A stretch of 64,000 nt of DNA from Lingula anatina (GCF_001039355.2 NW_019775577.1:165350-229349), one strand, 5' to 3'; shown: positions 27,301 to 38,784, counted from the first letter of the stretch. Numbers and translations: made by a program. Notes: a model not told the origin generated them from the sequence alone.

Positions 27301-30300
27301 ATGCTCATTGGAATACTTCTCGGTTATGTAACGGCAATCATTTTCTTGGCGACCCCCAAAGATTATTTGTGCTACTGTGAGTATTTGGGCTTCAGTCTCA
27401 GCTTTTCTTGGCTGTATGCACCTCTAGCGACCAGAACCAACAGAATTTATAGAATTTTCAACACTGGGAAGAAATCGACCATTCGACCAAAATTCATCTC
27501 ACCGAGGTCACAAGTGACAATAGCGACGATATTTATTACTGTTCAGGTAGGTCCTTTTAATAGGTCCTTTTTATACTTGAAAGAAAATCCGTCTAATGCC
27601 TTTGATTAATTTAACACAGTAAACCCTAACAATGGCACACCCTAGCCGTCAACCATGCTAATTTACATGATAATATATCTCTTAGTTAAAGAAACAAATC
27701 ACCATCTCACACATATTTACTAAGCAGCCAAATTGACGTTATATACTCTCTTGCACTATGTTCAAAAGGAGTGGGGAAGTCCATAAGACAGGATAGAAAA
27801 AGAGTTTGTGCTCTAAAATTGTTCGTCTCATTGCAATAATATAAAGATAAGTATTTCACGTAAAGGAACCGGAAAAAAGGTTGTTTTAACCAATTTAGAC
27901 ATTCATAGTGTATTGGTACCGCTTAAGTTGTTCATCTTAACTTTTTAAAGTAGCACATGTTCACTTTGACGGATTGATATGATTGCTGCATGAGAATTTA
28001 CTAAAAGGGGACATAAACTCTACACATTTGTGAAACGTGATTCAAAATACATTTTATCCTATTTACTCTTACCTCAATGCTGGCCCAGCTCAGCCAGTTA
28101 TTGTGTTAATAGTAACTAAACGGCTGCCGTTAAGTCTTACAAATGCAGCTGTCAGCCTACCCTGTGTAACATTGGCCAGCCCTGTAAACACACACGGTTA
28201 AGTTGGATCGACGATTTGCCTATTAGTATATTTTGCATTTATATCGCCGTTTTTTATTGCGAATGACTTTCCTCTTGTTTATTCGCGTTCAAAGTCCTTA
28301 TTTTTAGTGTACTGTATTGTGTTTTTAATTCGCTGTATTGCGTATTTTGGTATGATTGGGTAGACCCGCGTGCCTGCCATGGTGGCATTAAGCAACATTT
28401 TATTGGGGGTGTTAGAAATCTGGGTCTAGGCATGACGTGATTTTAAATTTGGAGTGGTTCATTCTCTGCGTTTTCTTCGCTCATGTGTTTTAAGCGGGAT
28501 CTTCGAGTAGGTAATAGCGAGCAGACTCCCAGGGTGCATTAAACCCTCGACGAAAGGTGTAATTTCCTTTTCTGTCCAAGAAAACCTATAAATTCCGAGG
28601 TTGGATTGGAAAAAAAGCACGGGTCATTTGCCGTTGCTTTTGTGGTTTCTTTGGTTAATTGAAGACTTCTTTAGATCTGTTCACCGGTGTAAACATACCG
28701 GTAGGCGTGCAAATCATACGCACTTGTACGTATTCGAAATCACGAGGCGGTCATTAACACATCGGTGGATATCCCGCCGTGCTGAACATCTAAAAACACA
28801 ACCCCACCGCTGCCCTTAAAATGCTCGAAACCCAAACACGGCAAAGAACGTAAAAAATTCTAGACCTCAAGTATTGTTTTTGTTCTAGGAAATGTTTCTT
28901 TTATTTATACCTGTGTATTTTAAAAATTGGTGATAGAATTCTTGGAGTTCTTATTCACAATTTATGGTACAATCGTTCTTTTGTTTCGATAGTGGGAGAT
29001 TGTAAACAACATCTCTCAGTCTTGTTTTAAGGGTATTTCATTCAGTAAATGGTAATCTATCATCAGATATAATTCTAAACAATATTTTCAATTCACCATG
29101 CAGGTTATCATAAGCATCATAACCGCCATAGTTGTACCACCGACGGCAGAACTCTCCATGCCGGTGAAGACAGAGAGATTCGTGGAGCTCTACTGCAATA
29201 TTCCCATAGAAGGTAATAACCCCTGGGAGATATATTATGTCGTCTCTATATATTACATTTATATATTTATCGATTTGTATATTTATATTAGTGCCCTGTA
29301 TAATAATACTTAACCACATTTGTTACAAAATGCACACAACTGGGAGTGGGGATGGGGGGAGGGGGGGTTATCGACTTTCGGAGGAGCTATCTCACGATTG
29401 TTAAAACCATTGTTATATGTTCATTTGTATGGATATAATTTTTGCAGGACTGATAGCATTTTTGACGTACAACCTGTGCCTGATCGTCGTGTGCAGTGTC
29501 CACGCCTTTAAGACACGGAAGCTGCCGGATAACTTCAACGAGTCGCGCTTCATCTCCATGACGGTCTATACCACCCTGGTGATATGGCTGGCTTTCATTC
29601 CGACATATTTTACAACGGGCAAGGCTTACTACAAGGTGCGTTCAAAGATAATTTTTTCTTCAATCAGCAGCCTATGTTGAAATAATTAACCTCCAATATA
29701 ACAACAATACAATATTATTAGAAAAATTCAAGGTAAATTATTTCAATATTAAGCTGTTGATTGAAGAAAAAAAACTTTATTCTTATAACATTACACAGCT
29801 GATGAAATTCTTCTCTGAAAGTACGTTCAAGGTTCAAGGCCTGGTTTCTTTGGCGTATTGGGTGATGTGCATGCAATACTTTCCATGAATTCTTTGGCCG
29901 ACATTCACCACAGTCAACAATCCTTGAGGCAGATTTGCACATTTCAAAAAAAAAAAAAAAAAAAAAAAAAAATCTACGCCTAATATATAGGGCTGCCTTG
30001 TTGTGTCACATTTAAAATCTTGAAACACAGTGGGTAAGAGGGGTGATAAATGTAGCTAGAAAACTATAAATACCTCGAGATATTCTTCAGTAGTTATTGA
30101 TTATCTTTACCTGAACAGAATTGAGAAAATAAAACCCAGCCACCGGGACATTGTTTACATTTTTAGGTAGGGACGTAAATATAGAAAACGGCGCCGATGG
30201 AAAGCGTGGCAATAACGCCGACTAAAACAACAGACAGTCTAAAAAGATTCTACCGCTACTGATTGCTGCCGGTGTCAGTGTGAACGCGGTTTGGTTGACC

Positions 30301-30919
30301 GCGGTTTAATCGGAGTAAAGTCGACCGCGGTTAACGTTCTAATGTGAATGGCCTATTAGTGGCGTTCCCTATAAATGGCGTCACAGCAGCATCTAAGCCA
30401 CGCCACCGTTATTGTGTTTTTATCACCGGCGCAGCCAAGCAAGTCCGTCATGCCGTAGACTAATTTTCTTCTTTATCTTAAAACATTTTGCAGACGGGTT
30501 CATTTCCACCGCATGTTCTATAAGACCTATACCTTGACTTTATTTGTTTTTATATATTTCCTTTACAGGTTATCCTTCTAGCCTGTGCCCTAATCATCAA
30601 CGACACCGTCGCCCTGTCATTCTTGTTTCTCCCGAAGGTCTACGCCGTCCTTTACGTGGATCAGGACACCCTTAAGATGACCTCGACAAACCCGGGGGCC
30701 AGCGTAAGCGGAGTGAACGCCACCAAGTCCACACAGCATCAAGTGCACCCCCAACCCGCTACGGTGCACGATACCCTCGATCCGTACCGTATTAATTCCC
30801 CAGTACCCGGGACTTCTGCCATGGACGGGGAGATGGAGAGACCGGCTGGGTATTATGGACCAGAGGCCGTGCTGACTCCAGTGCAAGATCTGGTTGCGCG
30901 GGACAGCGTTGTTCAGTAG
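15094..30919 (+). CDS. Metabotropic glutamate receptor-like class C GPCR
   Basis: Coding exons are 15094-15732, 23308-24825 (or its copy 26029-27546), 29104-29212, 29448-29635 and 30569-30919; all junctions are GT/AG and in phase, giving about 934 residues. The start at 15094 is chosen because a hydrophobic signal peptide follows (MRYSVIRIIPLVFLLDF); an upstream in-frame ATG at 14983 gives no signal. Order: Venus-flytrap ligand domain (about 30-520, with LISYASSSDTLSDKSKYPYF, EGNYGE and GSEAWG), cysteine-rich NCD3G linker (about 525-588, CAKPC...CCWECRHC), seven membrane segments (about 595-845, including FKTRKLPDNFNESRFI before TM6 and FLPKVYAVLYV closing TM7), then a short tail. The flytrap has Ser at the mGluR YSAT threonine and Glu in the usual GSDGW, but keeps the VPSD-type Asp and the NYGE Tyr. 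It should couple extracellular amino-acid binding to G proteins at the plasma membrane; glutamate specificity is inferred. Confidence 0.9.
18032..18207. mobile_element. Palindromic MITE, family A, copy 3 (best preserved)
   Basis: GGCCGCATTCAGAA at the left end is exactly inverted as TTCTGAATGCGGCC at the right end. The arms continue as an imperfect palindrome (GGACTAGCTAGTCC against GGACTAGTTAGTCC) around a GATTCCCCGTGGGGA centre. Both flanks carry ATA, which could be a short target duplication. At 176 bp it has no coding capacity, typical of a MITE. Confidence 0.8.
18268..18327. repeat. (AT)n microsatellite
   Basis: An almost uninterrupted TA dinucleotide tract of about 60 bases within receptor intron 1. 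Confidence 0.95.
22045..22295. mobile_element. MITE family B, copy 1
   Basis: The left arm (AGGGCCTCTTCAGAATCGGT through ACTCTTGCTGAATGCAA) is imperfectly inverted at the right (from TCATTCAACGAGAGGAC to ACCCATTCTGAACGTTCCCC). The inner word AGACTAACACGCCCCCTCCT is the inverse of GGAGGCGTGTTAATCT in the copies at 57540 and 63327. GAGTAGAATATAGAAAAG is shared with the 57540 copy. It is about 250 bp and non-coding. Confidence 0.65.
22360..24998 (+). repeat. Receptor exon 2 segment, first copy
   Basis: From TGATTCGTGCAAATC this stretch of intron, exon and intron is repeated almost base for base from 25082 to about 27688. Introns are about as similar as the exon, so conservation is not confined to coding sequence; this points to a very recent duplication or two alleles. 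Confidence 0.9.
23308..24825 (+). CDS. Receptor coding exon 2, copy 1
   Basis: The exon is 1518 nt, phase 0 at both ends, with acceptor TCTTTTAG and donor GTAGGT. It encodes lobe 2 of the flytrap domain, the cysteine-rich linker and TM1 to roughly TM4. It differs from the second copy at four residues: Val/Ile in AVHEEG, Glu/Gly in DKPENPW, Thr/Ser in CITGPH and Thr/Ile in EITTNN. Both copies are intact, and each joins cleanly to exons 1 and 3. Including both would keep frame but give a receptor with duplicated lobe, linker and membrane segments. Confidence 0.9.
24999..25080. mobile_element. MITE family B, copy 2, truncated at the N
   Basis: GGTCTATTCCCACAACTTTAGATCGATC and the following GGGAGTCTCACC match the terminal arm of the element at 63327-63573. 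The element is cut off by the single N at 25081. In the second copy of this segment the flanking sequence runs straight on (TCTCTTAG then TTAAAGAAAC, 27681-27698), so the insertion is present in one copy only. Confidence 0.6.
25082..27688 (+). repeat. Receptor exon 2 segment, second copy
   Basis: This repeats 22360-24998 starting immediately after the N at 25081. It is the copy joined to the rest of the gene (exons 3-5). Small substitutions and indels occur throughout, for example in the T-run near 25615, plus the absence of the family B insertion. Confidence 0.9.
26029..27546 (+). CDS. Receptor coding exon 2, copy 2
   Basis: The exon is 1518 nt with the same acceptor and donor as copy 1 and no stop or frameshift. 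It covers flytrap lobe 2, the cysteine-rich linker and the first membrane segments. The Gly in DKPGNPW (Glu in copy 1) falls in a surface loop preceding the FEEFWE segment. Confidence 0.9.
27689..29103 (+). other. Receptor intron 2, unique part
   Basis: AT-rich intron sequence without a recognised repeat or exon, ending with the acceptor CACCATGCAG before exon 3. Confidence 0.6.
29946..29972. repeat. Poly(A) tract in receptor intron 4
   Basis: This is a run of 27 A. No retroposed gene or SINE body was recognised upstream of it, so it is listed as simple sequence. Confidence 0.8.
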
Positions 30920-31492
30920 AGAAAAATTAAAGTTAAAGGTCAAACTTTTGAAACCAATGTGTGTCTTCTCCATCCTACTATACACAACACGCATCGCGTG
31001 GTATACGAATGACAAGGCAATTGCCAGGCATTCTGACCATTTTTTTAATCATCAAAGTGTTTTAAAGATAGGCCTACATAAGTAGCGAGAGTAAGTGCCC
31101 TATAAAATGTATGAATTGTTAGTGCCAGTTTCTTACACGACACAAATGAAATTCACATGTCAAAACAACAACCGAGATTAATCTATTGGGTCTTAGAAAA
31201 AGGCTTCTTCTTCAAAGTTCTGGTCCTAAAATTAAGCTAGTTATTTTCCCTCCAGTTCGTAAAGCACAGAAGAAAAGCTGAAAATAATCTGTGCAGATAT
31301 CATTTGTATGGGATGAAAAGTAAATTTCAATATTTCTTTAAATTTTCCTATCTGAAACTACAGCATATGCTTACATTTGGTTGGGCGCAGCGACGATAAT
31401 ATGCCTTGACTACTCGCTTTGTCTCTTTTTGTTGTTGTTGATTTTGATAGAGGGATAAGGTTACCCATAAGTGGCTGGGGTGGGGGGAAGTC

Positions 31493-31498
31493 AATAAA
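31493..31498 (+). terminator. Candidate polyadenylation signal of the receptor gene
   Basis: AATAAA lies 574 bases after the receptor stop codon on the coding strand. It is a plausible cleavage signal but unverified. Confidence 0.35.
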
Positions 31499-32392
31499 AA
31501 ACACTTAAAGCATATTAATTTTCTTTCTCCATGAGTATGTTCGTTGAATCGGTCGAGGGCCCATTTGTATTCTTACAGTATTATGGTGCAGACGATAAGC
31601 ATAGCTTTGTTTCAAAAGAATCATTGTTACGACACCGACACCGGTGGCTTACCTTTTTGCCAGAAGGATTAGTGTTTAGCCCTCCACTATAAGTTTAGTT
31701 ATCGTAAATTCATTGTAGAGACGTGGACAACGTAATGCGTTAAATTCTAATTGTATTGTTTCCCATCAAAATACTGTATCTTTAAAACTTTGTTTTGACT
31801 CACGTTAGGTATATTATTATATTGTACGCAGTTTTTAATTTGATTTTGTAAATTTGATTGTTATAGACTTTTTCTTTCTCAAGTATATATTGTCACGTAG
31901 GGGTAGAAGTTTTCATCTGTGTGAAATTCACTCCAGATATCTATCTCATAAAAATGAAGTATTACCAGGACACGGAATTAAGTGCCCTTTGCTAAGGGTG
32001 GTATGTGTGTGTGTGTGTGTGTGGGGGGGGGNNNNNNNNNNNNNNNNNNNNNNNNNGGGGGGGGGGGGGCACAATAAATGATGACTTGATTGCCGACAGA
32101 AAAAGCATGAAGAAGGAGATGTGCAGGGCACAACATAAAAACTTTTTTTGGGGGGGGGGGGGGCAGGGAGAGAGAGAAGAGTTTACCAAAGAAACTAATG
32201 GCGGATATAAATAGAATGTGTTAATTCCCCCTATTTTATTAATGTATTAATTTTCTTTTTAATACGCATGTGTTCGTTAGATTGGGAAGACGGAGTTTCG
32301 GTTTCGTATCCATGCAGAATTTTGGCGCATACCATATATAGAGATAACGTCCGTAAAATGTTTACATCGTATGGTCTTAGTTTGACTTGGGA

Positions 32393-32396
<4 letters not shown>

Positions 32397-32440
<44 letters not shown>

Positions 32441-32458
32441 GTTGTTGTTGTTGTTGTT
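32397..32458. repeat. (ATT)n-(GTT)n microsatellite
   Basis: About 14 ATT units are followed by about 5 GTT units. Confidence 0.9.
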
Positions 32459-33897
32459 TTGTTGCTGCTTTCATTTGCAGAAAGCCCTCTCCTAAATACG
32501 TACACTTAACGAATATAGATATATTTATTTATTATTTAAAAATGGAAGAGAAATGTTCTGAGAGTATTGCTTGATTTTAAGGTGTCTAGACCTTGAAACT
32601 TAGTTTTCAGTTACGGTAGATTGATCGTATTTCATTTTTCTTCGATTTTGTAAACTTCACTGTCATTTAATTTCCTGACGTGAGAAAATTTGTGATACAT
32701 TTTTCTGTTATCCTCTTTCAGACTTAATGGTAGCATTTGGTTGGATTACGCGATAATAATTTGACATAAGTACTCACTTTTAAGTATTGAAATATTGAGT
32801 ATTTTTATTAAGTATCAAATTTGAAGATTCATTTTAAAATATGAATTTTAAAATTTGATACTTTTAATTTCATTTACTTTAGATATATCCTATGACATTT
32901 TTCCTTGATTTTGTTAACTACGCTACCATAATTCCCCATCAATTGGAATGTTTTCAATATTTTGTGGAAACACACATTGTTATGTAGTGGTAAAATTTAT
33001 TTATATTGTCTGTAACATGAAGGTGTATTATTCAGCAGGCACAGTGATCATTATTGTACATGCTGTTCGTGTGCTGTTTTAGCTAAAGAGGGGTTGTGTG
33101 GAGGTGAGGGTGGTACAGTGATGAAAATATTGCCGAGCGAACGGAGACAGATCCGGCTCGTACGTAGCCAGCAATTTCACAAGGGTGGTTCTTTTTTTGA
33201 AAACGTGGACCTTTTACCATGAAACCTTCGTGCACCTGGAACACTTTTTACCTAGAGCTGACCTTTGTCCACAAAAAAATGGCATTTTGTTCGGACCCCC
33301 CCCCTCCGGCTATTGTACTGTTATATATGCACTGCACAGCTTGGAAATATTGTTTGATTCTGTTTCTTTGTGCTCGTTATTCATATACGCCTACTGTTTT
33401 GAAAGAGGGGACGTGCATGTACCTTAAAGTTAAAAGAAAGTGAAAACACAACTGTTTAAGTCATGTTATGTAACAGCAATAAATTTTTGATTTGTTTTTT
33501 GGAAACAAAACCAATTGTTTGATTGCATTCCGCTGCTGCTGAAAGAACTTTTCGCAAAGCCTGCTGGGATCGTCCTTTACGTAACAATTTACATTTTGGT
33601 CGCCTCCGATCGATTCAAAATCTTTACTGTGAACAAACATCTCAGATGACAGGTGCGTTCGCGTTATAACAATCATTAACTATATCGATCGGTGCTTTCC
33701 TATCGATATTGAACTCTACATGAAGACTTGATCGTTGTGGGCGAATACAATCATGTAAGTCAAATAAAAATTATAGCTTTTGGGTGACCAGACGAGGGCG
33801 CTGTGCAGGATTCTCATCGTAAATGGTATTTTGGAGCTAGATGCTACTAGGAAGCCATGAAGGCCCTTCCAGACACAGATTAGTATTTAAACAGTTT

Positions 33898-33905
33898 TGA
33901 CGTCA
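33898..33905 (+). promoter_or_regulatory. Perfect CRE palindrome upstream of the sulfotransferase gene
   Basis: TGACGTCA occurs 248 bases before the chosen start codon, with a further CGTCA half-site nine bases downstream. This is the consensus for CREB/ATF bZIP factors. Function is inferred from motif and position only. Confidence 0.35.
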
Positions 33906-34152
33906 TTAAGTAACGTCACCAAACGATAACTTCAACGAACCCGCTATCGGGAACTTTTACCCCAAGTTTTGTACACTACATGCGATTCCCAGGATAAAAT
34001 AACCAACCCAGCGAGTCATGACTGATCCTAACTACTAGATAGTCTACAGAAACACCTCGCTGGGAGAAAACTGTAAGTTGCATGGAATTTAAATACTAGA
34101 AGCTGTGTATTGGAACCCTCTATGCTGCACCTTGCCCCATGGAAGTAACCCA

Positions 34153-34364
34153 ATGGCTCCCAGGAAGAGAGATTGTTCCAAGATCATTGGACTGCTGGTG
34201 ATCGCATTGCTGCAAATGGTGCTGCTGTTGCGTCGATCAGGTATTGACTATGTGTTGTTTTTTTTACATTATTATTGAAGCTAATGATAAAGGTTTTTCG
34301 TCTCTTTCGTCCTATATTACCTAATACATTCCCGCCAACATTAACACATAAAAAGCACAATTAA

Positions 34365-34395
<31 letters not shown>

Positions 34396-35608
34396 AATGC
34401 ATAGTACGCATAGAACCGCGCTAATATCACGAGAAAATATTCTCTTTTTATTCGCTGTTTTATACCATTTCTAATTAAATAATTTAGTATCTGGCCAGAA
34501 GTGAAAGCCATCACGTCTTCCGGGCCTTGCATTTTTGAAGAAAATATCGATATGCGTTTAAATAATTATTCCACTGGTTTTATAGCTTTAAATGGATGTA
34601 TTTGGAAAAAGAACACTGTAGGATATGGATTCATACATAAATATGCCTTTGGGATAATTCAAATGTGTGTAGGCCTACACTGTTACACCTGGAAGATTGC
34701 GAATTATAATTACTTGGAAATGTTTCGATGTGATTCTTTTCTCTCTTCCATTTAACGCACTGTTACACTTTACTGACTTTATTGGCTTTTGAAGCCACAT
34801 GCAGAGATTTATGCCTCTACTGTAGTGGTTTGCGTTACCAATCCTTATACAACTATTGAGTGATCGATTTGTGAGGCTTTCGAAATTATGACAAGCATAG
34901 AGAATAAACCCCTACAACAACCGTACGCTTAAAACGCACAACATATTTAAATGCTCGGTCTTCATTTCATCTATTGAACACATACCCAGTGCATTCGATG
35001 AGGCTAGAACGAGAGTAAAAGATAAAACTTTAATTATATAAAGAATTCTTGTAACAATATTTTGCAATACAAAGCGCTTACTACTACACGCTGTCCCTAT
35101 ACACCTAGTATCTCGACCCTTATTGATTCATTAAGAGGCCAGATGATATAGATTATCGACTAGTTTTATCGAAAAATCGTTCTGCTTTCCTTTGCCAATC
35201 ACCAATCAAAATGAATAATGATTGAAATATAAATAGCTTACATCATAATTATGGTAGGAACTTATAATCAGTTATGTGTAGGTGAATAGACTGAAACGGT
35301 CAAAATATAATTATCACGAATATCTAAGTGCATTGCAGTAGTAGGCCCCATATAATTAATAGACATATCCTTTTTCAAGTTAGATTTATTAACCCATGCA
35401 AAAGTGATAGTGATATTGGAGACGGGCTGGACGGCCGGTGTGACAGGAATGGCAGTCCTAGGATTAGAAGTCCGGAATCCCATATGATAAGTGCAATTCA
35501 GGGTTATTCGGAGTATTGGGGTTGGTACCGGTATATGGGACAAATGTCACCTGCACTAAGTAATGGGGAAAGGACTACGGTTCCTGTCACATCTGGTTTA
35601 AATTATTT

Positions 35609-35658
<50 letters not shown>

Positions 35659-37038
35659 TGAACCAATAACAGCCGAAATAATCTCATAATATTACAACAT
35701 TATGCAACTCACACATATTACTTCTTTTCTTTTCCAGAAACTCTCAAAGAGGTAGATGTCTTACCTGAAGGCATGAAATCTATGGATGTTGGAGAAGCAT
35801 CCCGCAAGAAAACGCAGTAGATACTCCAGCGCAGTAGACTACTGCAATCATACTGCAAACATGCTTCAAATCTGCTTCGATTTGGGAGCTAATTAGCATA
35901 TTTGAAACATGCTTCTATCATGCTGCTAATCTACTGCATTAATGCTTCTCTCTGTACAAACCTATGTACTTTTTGGAGTAGAATTGCAGTAGGCTATGCT
36001 GCATTTCTACTGCAAATATGCTCCACACCACTACTGCGTTAATGCTTTTTTGCTACTTCGATACTACTGCATTTTCGTGCGGGATGGCACATTGCGAACT
36101 CCACCGCCAAACCACCAAAACCAACCACCGGCGTATTAATTGTCGCATACTTTCGTTCAGGATCTTCTTTCTTCGGGGAACTTTTCAACCACAACCCCAA
36201 CGTCGCTTACATCTTTGAGCCTTTGTGGGAATTCGCGCATCGAGAGGCAGCTGGCAAAGCCCTATCATTCCTCGATGGATCCACGGTCAAGCTTAATTAC
36301 ACCGTCCGAGACCAAAGACGGGACATTATAGTGGACGGATTGGCCGGATTGCTTAGTTGCAAACCGGATCGCGTGTCGCTGTCAGTTTTAATGCATCCGC
36401 TCTATCTAAACAGTGCACGGATGCGAAAGATGAGAGATTATGTGTATTGTAATGACAAGAAAGACAGACCGTCCCGGAAATGCATACCGGTTTTTAACGA
36501 GATATGCCGAAAGGCAAGCGTTCGAGTTATCAAGAGCATTAGAGTGGACATGGAGGTGGCTGAAAAACTTTTAGAGAAGGACCCAGGCATAAGAATCATC
36601 CACTTGATACGCGATCCTCGGGCTTCGTTGTCGTCTGCTCTGAGTCTCGGGTTAAACGATCCGCTGGAGTCTGCTGCGAACACGTTGTGTTTTTCCATGT
36701 TCCGAGATATCAAAAAGCGAAAAGAGCTGGAGAGGAAGTTTCCAGGGCGGGTTTTTCAAACGCGGTACGAAGACTTAGCAGAGCGGCCGACTGAAACACT
36801 TAAACGAGTCTATAGGAATCTAGATATGCCGTTACCTCTTCCTGTTAAAAAAGCTTTGACGAAGCTTGTACATGGCAGACGAAATTTAGATTCCTTTGGG
36901 ACTGTGAGGAAAGATTCCAGCGCCACTGCGCATGCGTGGGTGAAGGCCATCTCAAAATCCACAGCCGCAAAAATTGATGACGTCTGCTCAGCGCTCTATC
37001 CGTGGGCGGGTTATAAAAAGTTCGACTTACTAAGTTAA
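34153..37038 (+). CDS. Carbohydrate 6-O-sulfotransferase-like gene, interrupted by a transposon
   Basis: Exon 1 (34153-34240) encodes a short basic tail and a signal-anchor (IIGLLVIALLQMVLLL). Exon 2 starts at 35738 and carries the enzyme to a stop at 37036-37038. Without the inserted element (35800-36084) the gene would encode about 367 residues. The 5'-PAPS loop is VAYFRSGSSFFGELF, the 3'-phosphate loop RVIKSIR and downstream LIRDPRASLSSA: the signature of the Golgi Gal/GalNAc/GlcNAc 6-O-sulfotransferases (CHST1/3-like), which sulfate glycan chains using PAPS. The flanking codons GCA and TGG are in the same frame across the insertion. The insertion adds in-frame stops, and no AG lies between the last of these (36040-36042) and 36159, so a canonical intron cannot remove it without losing part of the PAPS loop. 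As sequenced this allele is probably non-functional. Confidence 0.8.
35612..35655. repeat. (GA)n microsatellite
   Basis: A pure GA tract in the intron of the sulfotransferase gene, about 80 bases upstream of exon 2. Confidence 0.95.
35800..36084. mobile_element. 285-bp inverted-repeat element inside the sulfotransferase exon
   Basis: The left end TCCCGCAAGAAAACGCAGTAG is matched by the right end CTACTGCATTTTCGTGCGGGA read on the other strand (19 of 21 positions). The interior consists of variants of CTACTGCA/TGCAGTAG and TGCTTC words. It has no reading frame of its own and no obvious target-site duplication. It is a MITE-like non-autonomous element. Other copies were not noticed in the window. 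Confidence 0.8.
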
Positions 37039-37132
37039 CACAGCTAAAAAATGGGTTATATATATTGACATTAGTATCATTTATTTTTGTCTTAGGCGCT
37101 AACAAATGAAAGGTGTCGCCTATTTTTCATAA

Positions 37133-37138
37133 AATAAA
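37133..37138 (+). terminator. Candidate polyadenylation signal of the sulfotransferase gene
   Basis: AATAAA lies 95 bases after the sulfotransferase stop codon, a normal distance for a short 3' UTR. Confidence 0.45.
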
Positions 37139-38784
37139 TCACGTAATAATCCATTTACTGCGGTATAACCAAGGACATTTTTAAAATATATTTTTCTGTC
37201 AATTTTGATACGACATTAACTAATGCATAACGGCATAATTACAACCAATTTTAATTATGTGCAACTGCTACTGTGGACATTCAAAATTGTAACTATCTAA
37301 AGTCCTAGATCAATTCCAAGTCATCAAAATTCCAACCCACTCAGAAAACTTCAATTTCAAGTTCACTCAGAGAACTTCAAGTTCAACAAAAATATGGTTT
37401 GGCAGCAACGGGGGGGGGGTTACAGATGGTGACAGAATGGGCAGACACAATTATCAATACATGAATAGACACACACAGCATCTGTACTGGTATATAAAAA
37501 TCATGAAAGATTCCATTGCAAAGCATACAACTCTCTAAGAAAAAAAAAGTAGCATATTTATTTAACAAGATACATTTTACTGGAATAAACAACTTATTGT
37601 ATGTTAATTCACAATAAAAAATTTAAAATATTTTCTGTGAATGTCATTGATGTAAACAATTTTGACATCAACAGAGTAAAGTATAATATTTGTGCTGTGC
37701 ATATATTCAAGGGAATATTTTTTCAGAATCAATTGTGACAACGTGAGTGTTATTGTGTATCATTAAAAAAAAACAAAAGATTTGACACAATTTGGTGAAA
37801 AGCATTATGACAAATCAACTTTTCATCAAATAAATAAATGAAAAATCTTACCAGCAAAAACAAGAGTCTAGGGAAAAAAGATATCATAATATTATTTCTT
37901 GTATTCAAACTAAGAGAATTTGCCACTGTGGTGGTGAGGATGTCCTGTATAGTGCTGTCACCTGGGGACAAAAATTCAACAACGAAAATCCATAAATCAT
38001 AAAATCTTGGACAAAGCAATGTAATAATTCAATATGTTAACTTACATGTTTGGCATCTTTTTAGCCATAATGCTGCTCCAGTCATAAAAATCCAAGTCAT
38101 ACTAACATATTAAATATCAATATAATTCAAAAGAGATCTAAGAAAAAAGGCAAAAATATTATTAAACTTTCATAGCATCAACTACCATTAATGATTTTAG
38201 TTGATACTGGTATAAATATGTACAAGTATAATCACAGCATTTTATATTAAATATGTACAGCAGTATTTATATTATAACAATGCATATATAATATATCAAA
38301 TCAGAGCAAATGTGTGTAGGTAACAAGGCACCTGCACCCTCCATGCCTATTTTATATATGGAAAAGTGGGTTCATACCCTGCTTTTCCCCAAAAAGAGAG
38401 AAAAGACACACTTGCAGACCCACAGATATCTGTATATTACACTTGGTATTGGAAAAAACTCCACAAAATAAACATTCAAATTGCACAAGTGGAGAGGTTT
38501 CAGTGGAGCAAGGGGATTGCAGGTTCTATTTATTTGTGGTCCACTTTTCTGCTTTCTCTTAAACACTGTAATCCTATAACTAGGAATTATTTGTAAACCT
38601 TTTGTGCAAATCCATTACAGTACGTTACTGTCATAACTGTGCCTTCTTTTAAACTATGAAAGTTCTTCATTGAGATATGTTATAAGGTAACATAAAAATT
38701 TCAATTTTTTTTTTGCATAGAAAGCTTCTACAGTAATGTTTTGATAGACTGGATATTGTAAATACCCAGTTGTGAAAAATCCAT
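37139..38784. other. Intergenic region between convergent genes
   Basis: AT-rich sequence between the plus-strand sulfotransferase and the minus-strand transporter. It should hold the transporter 3' UTR. No exon or element was recognised. Confidence 0.5.

Larger units (their letters stand above)
30920..34152. other. Intergenic region between receptor and sulfotransferase genes
   Basis: It includes the receptor 3' UTR, a 25-N assembly gap at 32032-32056 set within poly-G and (GT)n sequence, and an (ATT)n-(GTT)n tract at 32396-32458. No further exon was recognised. The last few hundred bases should hold the sulfotransferase promoter. Confidence 0.6.

Noticed and set aside
32023-32163. G-rich tracts around the 25-N gap as a regulatory G-quadruplex
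   Set aside because: Pure homopolymers next to an assembly gap are more likely a sequencing-difficulty region, and nothing ties them to a promoter.
36018-36218. Open frame overlapping the sulfotransferase
   Set aside because: It is out of frame with the enzyme and starts within the transposon.
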